NCBI GenBank assembly: GCA_000437555.1
Contig: FR901023.1
Span: 53,412 to 67,286 of the forward strand
Source: Acidaminococcus sp. CAG:917
Lineage (GTDB): Bacteria; Bacillota; Clostridia; Christensenellales; CAG-917
Length of the DNA stretch: 13,875 nucleotides
Direction of reading: 5' to 3'
The position numbers and the translations under genes are program-made. Below are positions 1-5,780 of this stretch, piece after piece (positions within the stretch are counted from its first letter, which is position 1; every line of letters begins with the position of its first letter). The notes under the pieces are model-generated. The model worked only from the letters and a program-made list of their open reading frames with translations. It was not told where the DNA came from and did no database searches.

Positions 1-919
1 CCGACCACGCTATCTTGAGAGTCTGGTCGCCGTAAATTCCGACGTATGGGTCTATGAGCGCAAGTCTGTCCGGAAGATACGCCTTGTCAATTTCGCCCGC
101 TTCCGCCATGGCAGTGAGCAATGTGACGGAAGACACGGTGGTAACTCCTCCCATCGAATGGCAGACAAAACGGATTTCGTCCCTTTGGGTGAGATAATCT
201 TCAAAGGCAGTCGTCACATTATTCATAAATCTTAAATATTCCGCCGCAAAATACTCGCATATCGAGCCGTCAAACGCCGCCTCTTGCGACCACGAGCCTT
301 GATTGTTTTCGTCCACCTCTATTATCCTGCTGCCTATGCCGTTTTCGCCCATAGTCCATATCGCCTTGTTTACCTCGATGACGGCATTACCCATCAAATC
401 GGCGTCTTTGCCGTTGCCCTCAGCTTCGACAAACTGCTCATAGTGGAAATATAACACGTTCCAGCCTCTGTTCTCGAAGTTTTGGGAAGCGTCATAAAAA
501 AGCTCGCTAAGCTCTACGTCATATCCCATATGATTATCGCCCCAGAAATAGGCGTTTGAATATCTGCCCTCGGACGGCTGAACGCCGTGTATAATCACGA
601 TTGTGGGCTTGTCGGGGTCGAAATTGGAAGCGACCGCCTCGGCGTCGTTTACCGATACCTCGTCGGGAACCGGTCTGCCTTTATAGTCCGTCACCCCGCT
701 GTCGTAGCCCGTCACCAAAAACAAGCCTTGCTCTTTGCCCTCTTTGGTGAGAGTCGGCATATTTTCGTTCAGATACATATTTTTATAGTCTTTAAACTCG
801 TCAGTCCGAAATCTCGAAAAATCCAAAGGTGCGCTCGTTTCGCCGTTACAGGCGACAAGAGCAAAACAGACCGAAAGCATAAGCGTTAAAGAAACTAAAA
901 TCAAAATAATCTTTTTCAT
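1..919 (-). CDS. Lipoprotein alpha/beta hydrolase, 3' end cut by window
   Basis: The frame runs without a stop from an ATG at 919 to the window edge (306 residues read; the C-terminus is missing). Residues 1-23 form a lipoprotein signal peptide (two Lys, hydrophobic core, lipobox LVAC), with Cys24 as the expected lipidated residue, so the protein should sit on the outer face of the membrane. An alpha/beta-hydrolase core follows: the oxyanion-type strand TIVIIHGV with His111, and the nucleophile elbow CHSMGG with Ser255, where the usual first Gly of GxSxG is Cys. Asp290 in LIDPYVG-like context is a possible acid. The substrate (ester or lipid) cannot be told. A GGGGGAAG stretch at 938-945 is unusually far (about 20 nt) from the ATG, with no better start upstream. 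The gene is divergent from the M20 peptidase. Fold assignment is fairly sure; function is open. Confidence 0.8.
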   Translation of the reverse strand, partial: MKKIILILVSLTLMLSVCFALVACNGETSAPLDFSRFRTDEFKDYKNMYLNENMPTLTKEGKEQGLFLVTGYDSGVTDYKGRPVPDEVSVNDAEAVASNFDPDKPTIVIIHGVQPSEGRYSNAYFWGDNHMGYDVELSELFYDASQNFENRGWNVLYFHYEQFVEAEGNGKDADLMGNAVIEVNKAIWTMGENGIGSRIIEVDENNQGSWSQEAAFDGSICEYFAAEYLRFMNNVTTAFEDYLTQRDEIRFVCHSMGGVTTVSSVTLLTAMAEAGEIDKAYLPDRLALIDPYVGIYGDQTLKIAWS

Positions 920-953
920 TAAATTTTGTCTTAAAGACTTCCCCCTTTTTCGA

Positions 954-971
954 TTGCGAAACGATTCGCAA
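954..971. repeat. Perfect 7-bp inverted repeat with central CG in the hydrolase leader
   Basis: Arms TTGCGAA (954-960) and TTCGCAA (965-971) flank ACGA, so the whole palindrome has CG at its centre, as many LacI-type operators do. It is not a CcpA cre site: the arm spacing is 2 nt too long. It lies 35 bp upstream of the hydrolase start. It could be an operator or, in RNA, a small hairpin just before the G-rich ribosome-site candidate. Confidence 0.35.
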
Positions 972-1127
972 AATAAATCATCTAAACTACGTTAAAACAA
1001 AGCCCGAAATTATTATAAAGCCGTTATCTCAAACCGCCGAGTTTATTTAACGTTGAAAGAGCATTTCATTTATGGTTAACCCTCTTTCGATTTAAGCTAT
1101 TCCCCTGCCCGACGAATTTATAATTAT

Positions 1128-1243
1128 ATATGCGAATATGCGCATATGTTATGAAGAATATATAGGCATATTTTTATATGCTAACATATCAATTTTAAAG
1201 CGCAAATAAAATACTTTAACGTTTGATAATCTATGCATATGTT
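1128..1243. repeat. Cluster of six ATATGC/GCATAT hexamers and palindromes
   Basis: ATATGC starts at 1128, 1136 and 1176; its complement GCATAT starts at 1142, 1166 and 1235. They form a perfect 12-bp palindrome ATATGCGCATAT (1136-1147), a 6-bp stem with a four-T loop (1166-1181), and an 8-bp palindrome TATGCATA (1232-1239). The nonamer GCATATGTT occurs twice (1142 and 1235), and AACATAT at 1183 repeats its reverse. This density is far above what AT-rich sequence alone would give. A cluster of regulator-binding sites is the simplest reading. Confidence 0.5.
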
Positions 1244-1356
1244 TTAAATAAATTTTAATTTATCCCATGTAAAAAATCAACCCCCATTTTCAAATATTGT
1301 CATTTGATAACCTTGCGTTTTAAGAGCTTTTGCATTCCGCATTCGCACCGATACTC

Positions 1357-1389
1357 TTAGTTTAAAAAAAACGTTGATTTTTGAACTAA
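1357..1389. repeat. 12-bp inverted repeat overlapping the M20 gene -35 box
   Basis: Arms TTAGTTTAAAAA (1357-1368) and TTTTTGAACTAA (1378-1389) pair over 12 positions with one G:T. The loop is 9 nt. The right arm overlaps the -35 hexamer at 1374-1379, so an operator role is possible. A/T composition makes part of the pairing cheap. Confidence 0.35.
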
Positions 1390-1403
1390 AAGGAAGTTAT
1401 AAT
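1374..1403 (+). promoter_or_regulatory. Sigma-A type promoter for the M20 peptidase gene
   Basis: TTGATT at 1374-1379, an 18-nt spacer, and a perfect TATAAT at 1398-1403. Expected transcription start is near 1410, giving a leader of about 43 nt. The leader contains a short hairpin (TCCGC 1426-1430, TTTT loop, GCGGA 1435-1439) that ends 2 nt before the AAGGAG ribosome site at 1442-1447. Confidence 0.6.
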
Positions 1404-1452
1404 AATATTACAAATCAAAACTCTATCCGCTTTTGCGGAATAAGGAGCGAAT

Positions 1453-2925
1453 ATGGAAATATATCAGATTGTATTGATTGCAATTGCCGCCGCTATAGGC
1501 GCATTTATCCTGTTTATGATTTTGAGGACGGTTTTCACGCGTCCGCCCAAAAATAAAACAAAACAATTCACGCCCGTGGAAGCGGACGCCGATAAACTTT
1601 TAGAGCACCTCTCGGGAGCTATACAGATTCCCACCGTATCCATGGTGGAAGAATTTGTCGGACAGGACAAACCGTTTTTGGATTTTAAAAAATATCTCGA
1701 AAAGACTTTTCCGCTTATCCACAAGACGGCAAGCGTTACCGTGATAAACGGCTATTCGCTCGTCTATCACTTCAAGGGCAACGATTCGTCCCTTTTGCCC
1801 GCCTGCTTTTTGGCACACCAGGACGTTGTTCCCGCAACGCCTGAAGGTTGGGATTATCCGCCGTTCAGCGGAAAGATAACCGACGACGGCTATGTTTACG
1901 GCAGAGGCTCGCAGGATATGAAAGGACATATGTTCGCCCTGCTCGAGGGAATGGAAGCTCTGTTAAAAGAGGGCAAAACTTTTTTGCGTGACGTATACTT
2001 CTGTTTCGGACACGATGAAGAGCCGGGAACAAGCTTTGAAGGCGCGCCCAAAATCGTTGAATATTTTGTCGAAAAGAAAATGAAGTTTGAGTTTGTCCTC
2101 GACGAGGGCGGAACGATTATGGACGGCAAAATGCTCGGCGTCAAAGGTATGCTTGCCATGATAGGTATCTGCGAAAAGGGCAACAGCGATATAGAAATTT
2201 CCGTAAAACTCAAAGGCGGTCACGCTTCTAACCCCAAACGCAAAACGGCTGTCGGACAGCTTGGCGTGGCACTTGCCAAAATACAAAAGCACCCCATGCC
2301 GACAAGGTGGACTACCGTGACAAAATATACCTTTAAAGAGATTTCAAAACGTGCGTCGGGTCCCTTAAAATTTGTCATGGTCAACCGTGACATTTTATCC
2401 CCCCTCGTCAAAAAAATCTTTACCGTGGCGTCGTCGATGACAAACGCCCTCGTCCGCACCACTTTTTCACCCACTATGCTGTGGGGCTCGGACGCAAGAA
2501 ACACCCTGCCTAACGAGGTTAAGGCGAACATCAACACAAGGATAATCACGGGCGAAACGATAGAGGACGTCGAAAAATATTTAAGAAAACTTCTCGGCAA
2601 AGGCGTGGAAGTCAAGACAGTGGTATACACCGCTCCCACTCCCGTGGGCGACATAAAAAGCTATGCTTATAAATCGCTCTCCGACACGATAGACGAAGTT
2701 TTTCCGAACACCGCTACAATACCGTATATGTTCATTGCGGCGTCGGACGCGAGATTTTACTTCCCCGTTTCCGACAACGTTTTCAGGTTCGGACCCTTCC
2801 TCAATTCGCTCGACGACCAAAACCGCATACACGGCATAAACGAAAGACTGCACAAAGACCAATTAAAAACGGCTACACAGTTCTTTGCCAGGTTTATAGA
2901 AAATACCTGCGTCAAAAAAGATTAA
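1453..2925 (+). CDS. Membrane-anchored M20 family metallopeptidase (PM20D1/carboxypeptidase S-like)
   Basis: 490 residues. Residues 4-28 form one N-terminal membrane anchor, so the enzyme domain is probably outside the cell. The M20 di-zinc site is complete: His122 and Asp124 (HQDVV), bridging Asp155 (GRGSQDMKG), catalytic Glu189 and zinc ligand Glu190 (HDEEPG), Asp217 (LDEGG), and His460 (RIHGINER). GGHAS with His257 marks the dimerisation/lid domain. The DEGG motif and length match the PM20D1/Cps1 branch, which hydrolyses peptides or N-acyl amino acids; the substrate here is unknown. The start is supported by AAGGAG at 1442-1447, 5 nt before the ATG. The gene is monocistronic: it has its own promoter and no gene follows within 440 bp. 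No zinc ligand is missing. Confidence 0.93.
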   Translation: MEIYQIVLIAIAAAIGAFILFMILRTVFTRPPKNKTKQFTPVEADADKLLEHLSGAIQIPTVSMVEEFVGQDKPFLDFKKYLEKTFPLIHKTASVTVINGYSLVYHFKGNDSSLLPACFLAHQDVVPATPEGWDYPPFSGKITDDGYVYGRGSQDMKGHMFALLEGMEALLKEGKTFLRDVYFCFGHDEEPGTSFEGAPKIVEYFVEKKMKFEFVLDEGGTIMDGKMLGVKGMLAMIGICEKGNSDIEISVKLKGGHASNPKRKTAVGQLGVALAKIQKHPMPTRWTTVTKYTFKEISKRASGPLKFVMVNRDILSPLVKKIFTVASSMTNALVRTTFSPTMLWGSDARNTLPNEVKANINTRIITGETIEDVEKYLRKLLGKGVEVKTVVYTAPTPVGDIKSYAYKSLSDTIDEVFPNTATIPYMFIAASDARFYFPVSDNVFRFGPFLNSLDDQNRIHGINERLHKDQLKTATQFFARFIENTCVKKD

Positions 2926-2952
2926 ACGCACGCCTGGTTTATACGCTTTGGA

Positions 2953-2989
2953 CATAATAAGCGTGTGCGCCATAATAAAGGTGTGTGCG
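2953..2989. repeat. Imperfect tandem direct repeat, two units
   Basis: Unit 1 is CATAATAA-GCGTGTGCG (2953-2969) and unit 2 is CATAATAA-AGGTGTGTGCG (2971-2989), an offset of 18 nt. It lies 28 nt after the M20 stop codon, in non-coding DNA. Confidence 0.55.
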
Positions 2990-3068
2990 TCACAATATGT
3001 TGACTGAAGTTTAACTAAAGATATATAAATCAAACGAGAAGAACAAACATTTCTTTGACATATTGTGA
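2990..3068. repeat. Perfect 11-bp inverted repeat spaced 57 bp
   Basis: TCACAATATGT (2990-3000) is exactly complementary to ACATATTGTGA (3058-3068). The 57 bp between are AT-rich and contain a promoter-like sequence. No flanking target duplication is seen, so a MITE-like element is not supported. The arms may be paired operator sites for one regulator. Confidence 0.5.
3000..3029 (+). promoter_or_regulatory. Possible sigma-A promoter upstream of a gene-less stretch
   Basis: TTGACT at 3000-3005, an 18-nt spacer, and TATAAA at 3024-3029. The expected start is near 3037. No open frame with a ribosome site follows before the terminator at 3197-3224, so any transcript would be non-coding. The -35 box abuts the left arm of the 11-bp inverted repeat. 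A second TTGACA at 3055-3060 has no matching -10 at proper spacing. Confidence 0.4.
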
Positions 3069-3140
3069 GCATATAAGCCCGTCAAGACGGCTCAGACCTT
3101 TACAAACGGCGCCATGCCTCAAAACAGCTATGCAATAAGA

Positions 3141-3176
3141 TTTTGCAAACAGCGTAAAAAAGGTTTTGCAAACAGC
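3141..3176. repeat. 13-bp perfect direct repeat, 23-nt period
   Basis: TTTTGCAAACAGC occurs at 3141-3153 and again at 3164-3176. A related partial copy, AAAACAGCTATGCAA, begins at 3121. The repeat sits just before the terminator stem. Confidence 0.6.
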
Positions 3177-3196
3177 TTGAACAGGATAAAATCTGA

Positions 3197-3224
3197 AAAA
3201 AACGCCCTTATCGGGCGTTTTTTT
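3197..3224 (+). terminator. Intrinsic terminator, bidirectional
   Basis: CGCCC (3203-3207) pairs with GGGCG (3213-3217) around the loop TTATC. Flanking A6 (3197-3202) and T7 (3218-3224) extend the stem and supply a U tract in either direction. It closes either the M20 transcript or the candidate small RNA, and shows that the DUF4364 gene starts downstream. Confidence 0.85.
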
Positions 3225-3280
3225 GCGTGCAAAGAGTTTATATCTTGCGTTGCATATCGGCTGAATACCATACAGATAGT

Positions 3281-3335
3281 AAAAAAAAATAAATTTTTTT
3301 TTATTCTTGAATTTTCGCCGACTATATGCTACAAT
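3281..3335 (+). promoter_or_regulatory. Strong sigma-A promoter with UP-like tract and extended -10
   Basis: The A/T tract at 3281-3303 resembles an UP element. TTGAAT lies at 3307-3312, then a 17-nt spacer, then TACAAT at 3330-3335 preceded by TGC (extended -10). The start is expected near 3342, leaving a leader of about 24 nt to the GTG start of the DUF4364 gene. Confidence 0.75.
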
Positions 3336-3365
3336 TTTCTTCCATCTTTACAAAGGAGTTTTAAA

Positions 3366-3899
3366 GTGTACGACGTGGATAATCCGGCAACGCTGGACAG
3401 TAAAATTCAAAAACTTATCGTTTTGTTCGTATTCGAGAAAATGGCGATTCCGCTTGAAGAATCGACAGTGTTGGATTTATGCACTTCGGACAACAATTGG
3501 CTCTCTTATATCGACTGCAAACAGTATCTCGACGAGCTTTTAGAAACAAATCTTTTATACAGAGTTCCCAGGTCGGATTATATAAGCATAACGCAGGACG
3601 GCATTTCCTGCCTTTCGCTGTTCTTTCCCCGCATACCGTCTCACATAAGAGAGGAAATCACAAACTATACACGTGAAAACCGTATGCGCTATAAGCGCAA
3701 ACAACAGTATTTTTGCGATTATTCCAAAAACTCCGACGGCACCTATACCGTGATTATGAAAATCAAAAACGACATAACCACGCTTATGGAACTCCGACTC
3801 ATCGTAAACGACAGGCAGACGGCAAAGTATATCTTCAAAAATTGGACGGAAAAGGCGTCTGAAACCTTTGCGCTTATCCACGACACCCTTTTAGAATAG
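3366..3899 (+). CDS. DUF4364 family protein, predicted winged-helix
   Basis: 177 residues from a GTG start. AAAGGAG at 3352-3358 sits 7 nt before this GTG, and the -10 box at 3330 rules out the in-frame ATG at 3114, whose frame also reads through a terminator. Residues about 10-70 (SKIQKLIVLFVFEKM through ITQDGISCL) have the helix pattern of a winged helix-turn-helix: a start helix, a tetra-helical core and the GI-type wing turn. The C-terminal half is mixed alpha/beta. This matches DUF4364, a Bacillota family of about 170-180 residues without an assigned role, probably a DNA-binding regulator. There is no membrane segment. The stop codon overlaps the ribosome site of the TSCPD gene, so both are co-translated. 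Confidence 0.85.
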   Translation: MYDVDNPATLDSKIQKLIVLFVFEKMAIPLEESTVLDLCTSDNNWLSYIDCKQYLDELLETNLLYRVPRSDYISITQDGISCLSLFFPRIPSHIREEITNYTRENRMRYKRKQQYFCDYSKNSDGTYTVIMKIKNDITTLMELRLIVNDRQTAKYIFKNWTEKASETFALIHDTLLE

Positions 3900-3907
3900 G
3901 AGGAATT

Positions 3908-4162
3908 ATGTATTCGTATCGCACCAACGGCACCTGCTCGAGAGAAATAATCTTCGACGTCAAAGACGATATCTTGACCGACGTCAAATTCGTCGGCGGT
4001 TGCAGCGGCAATCTTCAAGGTATCTCCCGACTGACTGTCGGCAAAAACATCGACGAGATAATATCTGCGCTAAGCGGCATACAGTGCCGAGGCGGCACCT
4101 CCTGCCCCGACCAACTCGCCAAAGCGTTGAGTGGGTATAAAGTAAAATCTAAAAAGAACTGA
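3908..4162 (+). CDS. TSCPD domain protein (TIGR03905 type)
   Basis: 84 residues, essentially one domain. The signature TSCPD is at residues 64-68, with four cysteines at 10, 32, 60 and 66 in the family arrangement (GTCS, GGCSGN, IQCRGG, TSCPD), suggesting a metal or redox site. Related TSCPD domains occur at the C-terminus of vitamin B12-dependent ribonucleotide reductases; the free-standing form has no assigned function. AGGAGG at 3898-3903 overlaps the upstream stop codon and lies 4 nt before the ATG, giving tight coupling to the DUF4364 gene. A terminator follows 14 nt after the stop, so the operon has two genes. The family call is firm; the function is unknown. Confidence 0.9.
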   Translation: MYSYRTNGTCSREIIFDVKDDILTDVKFVGGCSGNLQGISRLTVGKNIDEIISALSGIQCRGGTSCPDQLAKALSGYKVKSKKN

Positions 4163-4176
4163 ATTTGTTAAAACGC

Positions 4177-4203
4177 AAAGACGGCATTGCCGTCTTTTTT
4201 TTT
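4177..4203 (+). terminator. Intrinsic terminator of the DUF4364-TSCPD operon
   Basis: AAAGACGGC (4177-4185) is perfectly complementary to GCCGTCTTT (4189-4197) around a 3-nt ATT loop, followed by T residues to 4203. Confidence 0.92.
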
Positions 4204-4280
4204 GTAAAACTAAAACTTTCCCTTATCACTCGCATTTTTAACCTGTCCCAACAATGAATATTAAGCTCGAAACATTTAAC

Positions 4281-4309
4281 TTGCATTATAAACATTGTTA
4301 CGCTATAAT
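4281..4309 (+). promoter_or_regulatory. Sigma-A promoter of the lipoprotein pair
   Basis: TTGCAT at 4281-4286, a 17-nt spacer, and a perfect TATAAT at 4304-4309. The start is expected near 4316, so the leader is about 26 nt and carries AGAGGT at 4331-4336 as ribosome site. Confidence 0.75.
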
Positions 4310-4341
4310 AAAGCAAAGAAAACAAAAAAAAGAGGTAAACA

Positions 4342-4737
4342 ATGAAAACAAAAAAGGCTTTAGCCGTTATCGGTATAGTATTGATAATCGGCATTATGGC
4401 AGTTGTTTTTACGGCTTGCAACAACTCAACCTATCAGGAAAAACTTAAAGAGGCAGGCTATGTGATAACGGATATATCGGACATTCTGCCCGACAAGGAT
4501 AAAGTGGAATGGGCGTTTGAAGCCTACCACCCGACAACGCTCGACTCTGTAAGCGTTATCAAATATAAATCGTTAAAGGACGCCAAAGCGGCTGAAGAAA
4601 CCGCAAAAAAATATGTCCCCGGTAAAAACGGCTACTATTGGAATGACGCCATAAACTCATCTAAAGCCGACACGGTCGAAAGACAGAGTATGTTGCTATT
4701 TGTGGGCACGGCAAAAGCCGTTGAGATAGCAAAATAA
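4342..4737 (+). CDS. Small hypothetical lipoprotein
   Basis: 131 residues. A lipoprotein signal peptide is clear: MKTKK, a hydrophobic core at residues 6-22, and lipobox FTAC with Cys26 as the lipid-modified residue. The mature part of about 105 residues is soluble, rich in Lys, Glu and Ala, with the amphipathic segment SLKDAKAAEETAKKY at about residues 77-91. I do not recognise the family; no enzyme motif is seen. AGAGGT lies 5 nt before the ATG. The next lipoprotein starts 31 bp after the stop, with no terminator between them, so the two share one transcript. They are not similar to each other beyond the signal peptide. Confidence 0.8.
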   Translation: MKTKKALAVIGIVLIIGIMAVVFTACNNSTYQEKLKEAGYVITDISDILPDKDKVEWAFEAYHPTTLDSVSVIKYKSLKDAKAAEETAKKYVPGKNGYYWNDAINSSKADTVERQSMLLFVGTAKAVEIAK

Positions 4738-4768
4738 ATTTTTGCAAATAAAAATCGAGGTATGTATT

Positions 4769-5197
4769 ATGTATAAAAGAAAAATATTAACTCTTTCTAT
4801 CTGCCTTATTTTGCTTTTTTCCTGTGTTTTCGTGCTGTCTGCCTGTGACGACGTCGAAAAGGTGACTTTTAAAGAGAGCGATTTTTACGGCACTTGGGCA
4901 TACGTTAAAGGAACAGCTCAAGGTGATTATCTAGATAGCGTAGAATTTGTAAATGAGAACGAACAGCTTAAAGTGAAAATGGACAGAGGATTAAACAGAT
5001 TAAGTTATGACGCCGTTCTTAAAGGTAACAGCATAATTTGTATTATCGACCATTTTACTGACGATGATTACGGTTATTATTTTTTTACAATGGACGACAG
5101 CAAATCGTTTATTACTTATACGTCAATGTTTAGAAGTGGCGAAGTTTTAGATACCGCAAAATTCTGTTCGGACTACTCATACGCCAATCTTGATTAG
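4769..5197 (+). CDS. Small hypothetical lipoprotein, possibly lipocalin-like
   Basis: 142 residues from the ATG at 4769. An in-frame ATG at 4742 is less likely, because GAGG at 4757-4760 lies 8 nt before 4769 and downstream of the other ATG. The signal peptide ends in lipobox LSAC with Cys26 lipidated. The mature protein contains FYGTWAYVKG at about residues 39-48, followed by alternating hydrophobic and polar segments (VEFVNENEQLKVKM, YDAVLKGNSIICII). A GTW motif at the start of a predicted beta-rich domain is typical of small lipocalin-like or DUF5640-like lipoproteins; this is a fold guess only. It is the second gene of the pair, and a terminator follows 20 nt after the stop. Confidence 0.8.
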   Translation: MYKRKILTLSICLILLFSCVFVLSACDDVEKVTFKESDFYGTWAYVKGTAQGDYLDSVEFVNENEQLKVKMDRGLNRLSYDAVLKGNSIICIIDHFTDDDYGYYFFTMDDSKSFITYTSMFRSGEVLDTAKFCSDYSYANLD

Positions 5198-5217
5198 GTT
5201 TTATCGCCTTTAGGTAA

Positions 5218-5243
5218 CGCTCTGCGATATGCAGAGCGTTTTT
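5218..5243 (+). terminator. Intrinsic terminator after the lipoprotein pair
   Basis: CGCTCTGC (5218-5225) pairs perfectly with GCAGAGCG (5231-5238) around GATAT, followed by T5. Outside it, AGGTAAC (5212-5218) and GTTACCT (5244-5250) are also complementary, so the hairpin can be longer with a T-tract bulge. On the minus strand there is no U tract, so it works in the plus direction only. Confidence 0.88.
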
Positions 5244-5244
5244 G

Positions 5245-5625
5245 TTACCTGTCGTTTATCTTTTCTTTTATTTTTTTAGGCTTTTCCTTCGTAGGCTCAT
5301 TTAAAGCGTTTTTATCTATAATTTCCGCTTCGTTTGCGATTGTAGACACCTTGTCCTTATCGAGCCATTTTTCGATATTTTCTACGGCTTCCGATAAATT
5401 GCCCTGTTTATAATATCCGTGAAAAATTTTGTTATCGCTGAGCATTTGCAAGACATCTGCGTCAAGTTGTTTGCTCTCTTCGAGGTTGTGCACTCTGCCC
5501 TTTTGAGCGAAATTATTGCCTCTTACGATAAAGGCATTGTAGTTATCGAAACTGTCATACCTTTTGCGGATTTCGTCTTTGTATTCCTTATCAACGCTCT
5601 TTTTGCCGTAAACCTGTCCGACAAA
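5245..5625 (-). pseudogene. Start-less coding remnant, or an 82-residue hypothetical gene
   Basis: A protein-like minus-strand frame ends at TAA 5245-5247. A GTG at 5493 could start an 82-residue product, with an AAAAGGG stretch 4 nt upstream as a poor ribosome site. The same frame continues upstream with equally natural protein (VGQVYGKKSVDKEYKDEI, then RYDSFDNYNAFIVRGNNF) to about 5625. There it runs into the T tract of a terminator and meets TAA just beyond, without any ATG, GTG or TTG. The sequence is charged, rich in Lys, Asp, Glu and Asn, and ends in a Lys-rich tail (EKPKKIKEKINDR). I do not recognise the family. The best reading is the 3' part of a gene whose 5' part is lost. No promoter is seen. 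Confidence 0.45.
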
Positions 5626-5648
5626 AAAAACGCAGTGAAAACACTGCG
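5623..5648 (-). terminator. Intrinsic terminator for the MDR dehydrogenase-like gene
   Basis: CGCAGTG (5631-5637) and CACTGCG (5642-5648) form a perfect 7-bp stem with an AAAA loop. On the minus strand eight T residues (5623-5630) follow directly. The plus direction has only a loose T-rich tail. It lies 130 nt after the dehydrogenase-like gene; the AT-rich DNA from 5649 to 5780 shows no other feature. Confidence 0.88.
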
Positions 5649-5780
5649 GTAAAATTTTTTATTTGAAAATTTGATTATTTTTCTGTTTACCGATTTTACT
5701 TATTTACTTGCCCGATTGCTTTTTAATCGTTTTAGCTTTATATAAACTCAATCAGCTCATTAAAGATAGACTAAAACTTG

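Larger units (their letters stand above)
920..1452. other. AT-rich divergent intergenic region
   Basis: No gene is seen in these 533 bases between two divergent genes. The region holds the palindrome at 954-971, a perfect minus-strand TATAAT at 1012-1017 without a recognisable -35 (a weak candidate for the hydrolase promoter), the ATATGC/GCATAT cluster at 1128-1243, and the M20 gene promoter with its inverted repeat at 1357-1403. TTTGATAA occurs twice (1222-1229 and 1303-1310). Confidence 0.6.
3037..3224 (+). ncRNA. Candidate small RNA, about 190 nt
   Basis: This stretch lies between a promoter-like sequence and a strong intrinsic terminator and has no convincing gene. It includes a short hairpin (CCGTC-AA-GACGG near 3079-3090), two copies of TTTTGCAAACAGC, and the terminator stem. 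It matches no RNA family I recognise: no T-box, 6S, or common riboswitch core was seen. An ATG at 3114 opens a frame that runs through the terminator into the next gene, but it has no ribosome site and a low-complexity product. The boundaries are inferred. It may instead be an untranslated 3' end of the M20 transcript. Confidence 0.3.

Noticed and set aside
587..889. Plus-strand 100-residue frame opposite the hydrolase
   Set aside because: It is a shadow of the lipoprotein hydrolase, whose frame shows a lipobox and a nucleophile motif.
954..971. CcpA cre site
   Set aside because: The distance between the TG and CA ends and the central CG is one nucleotide too long on each side.
2990..3068. 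MITE or insertion element
   Set aside because: Terminal inverted repeats are present, but no target-site duplication and no second copy in the window were seen.
2863..3072. Minus-strand 69-residue frame after the M20 gene
   Set aside because: It overlaps the 3' end of the M20 gene, has no ribosome site, and its sequence merely reflects the direct repeat.
3281..3303. A/T run read as a terminator
   Set aside because: There is no GC stem; its position directly before a -35 box fits an UP element better.
3114..3365. N-terminal extension of the DUF4364 gene to the ATG at 3114
   Set aside because: It would translate through a terminator hairpin and the gene's own promoter, and has no ribosome site. 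The GTG at 3366 has a good one and gives the normal family length.
5419..5652. Plus-strand 77-residue frame opposite the remnant
   Set aside because: It has no ribosome site, reads into a terminator, and its hydrophobic composition is what a complement of a Lys/Glu/Asp-rich frame gives. The minus frame looks more natural.
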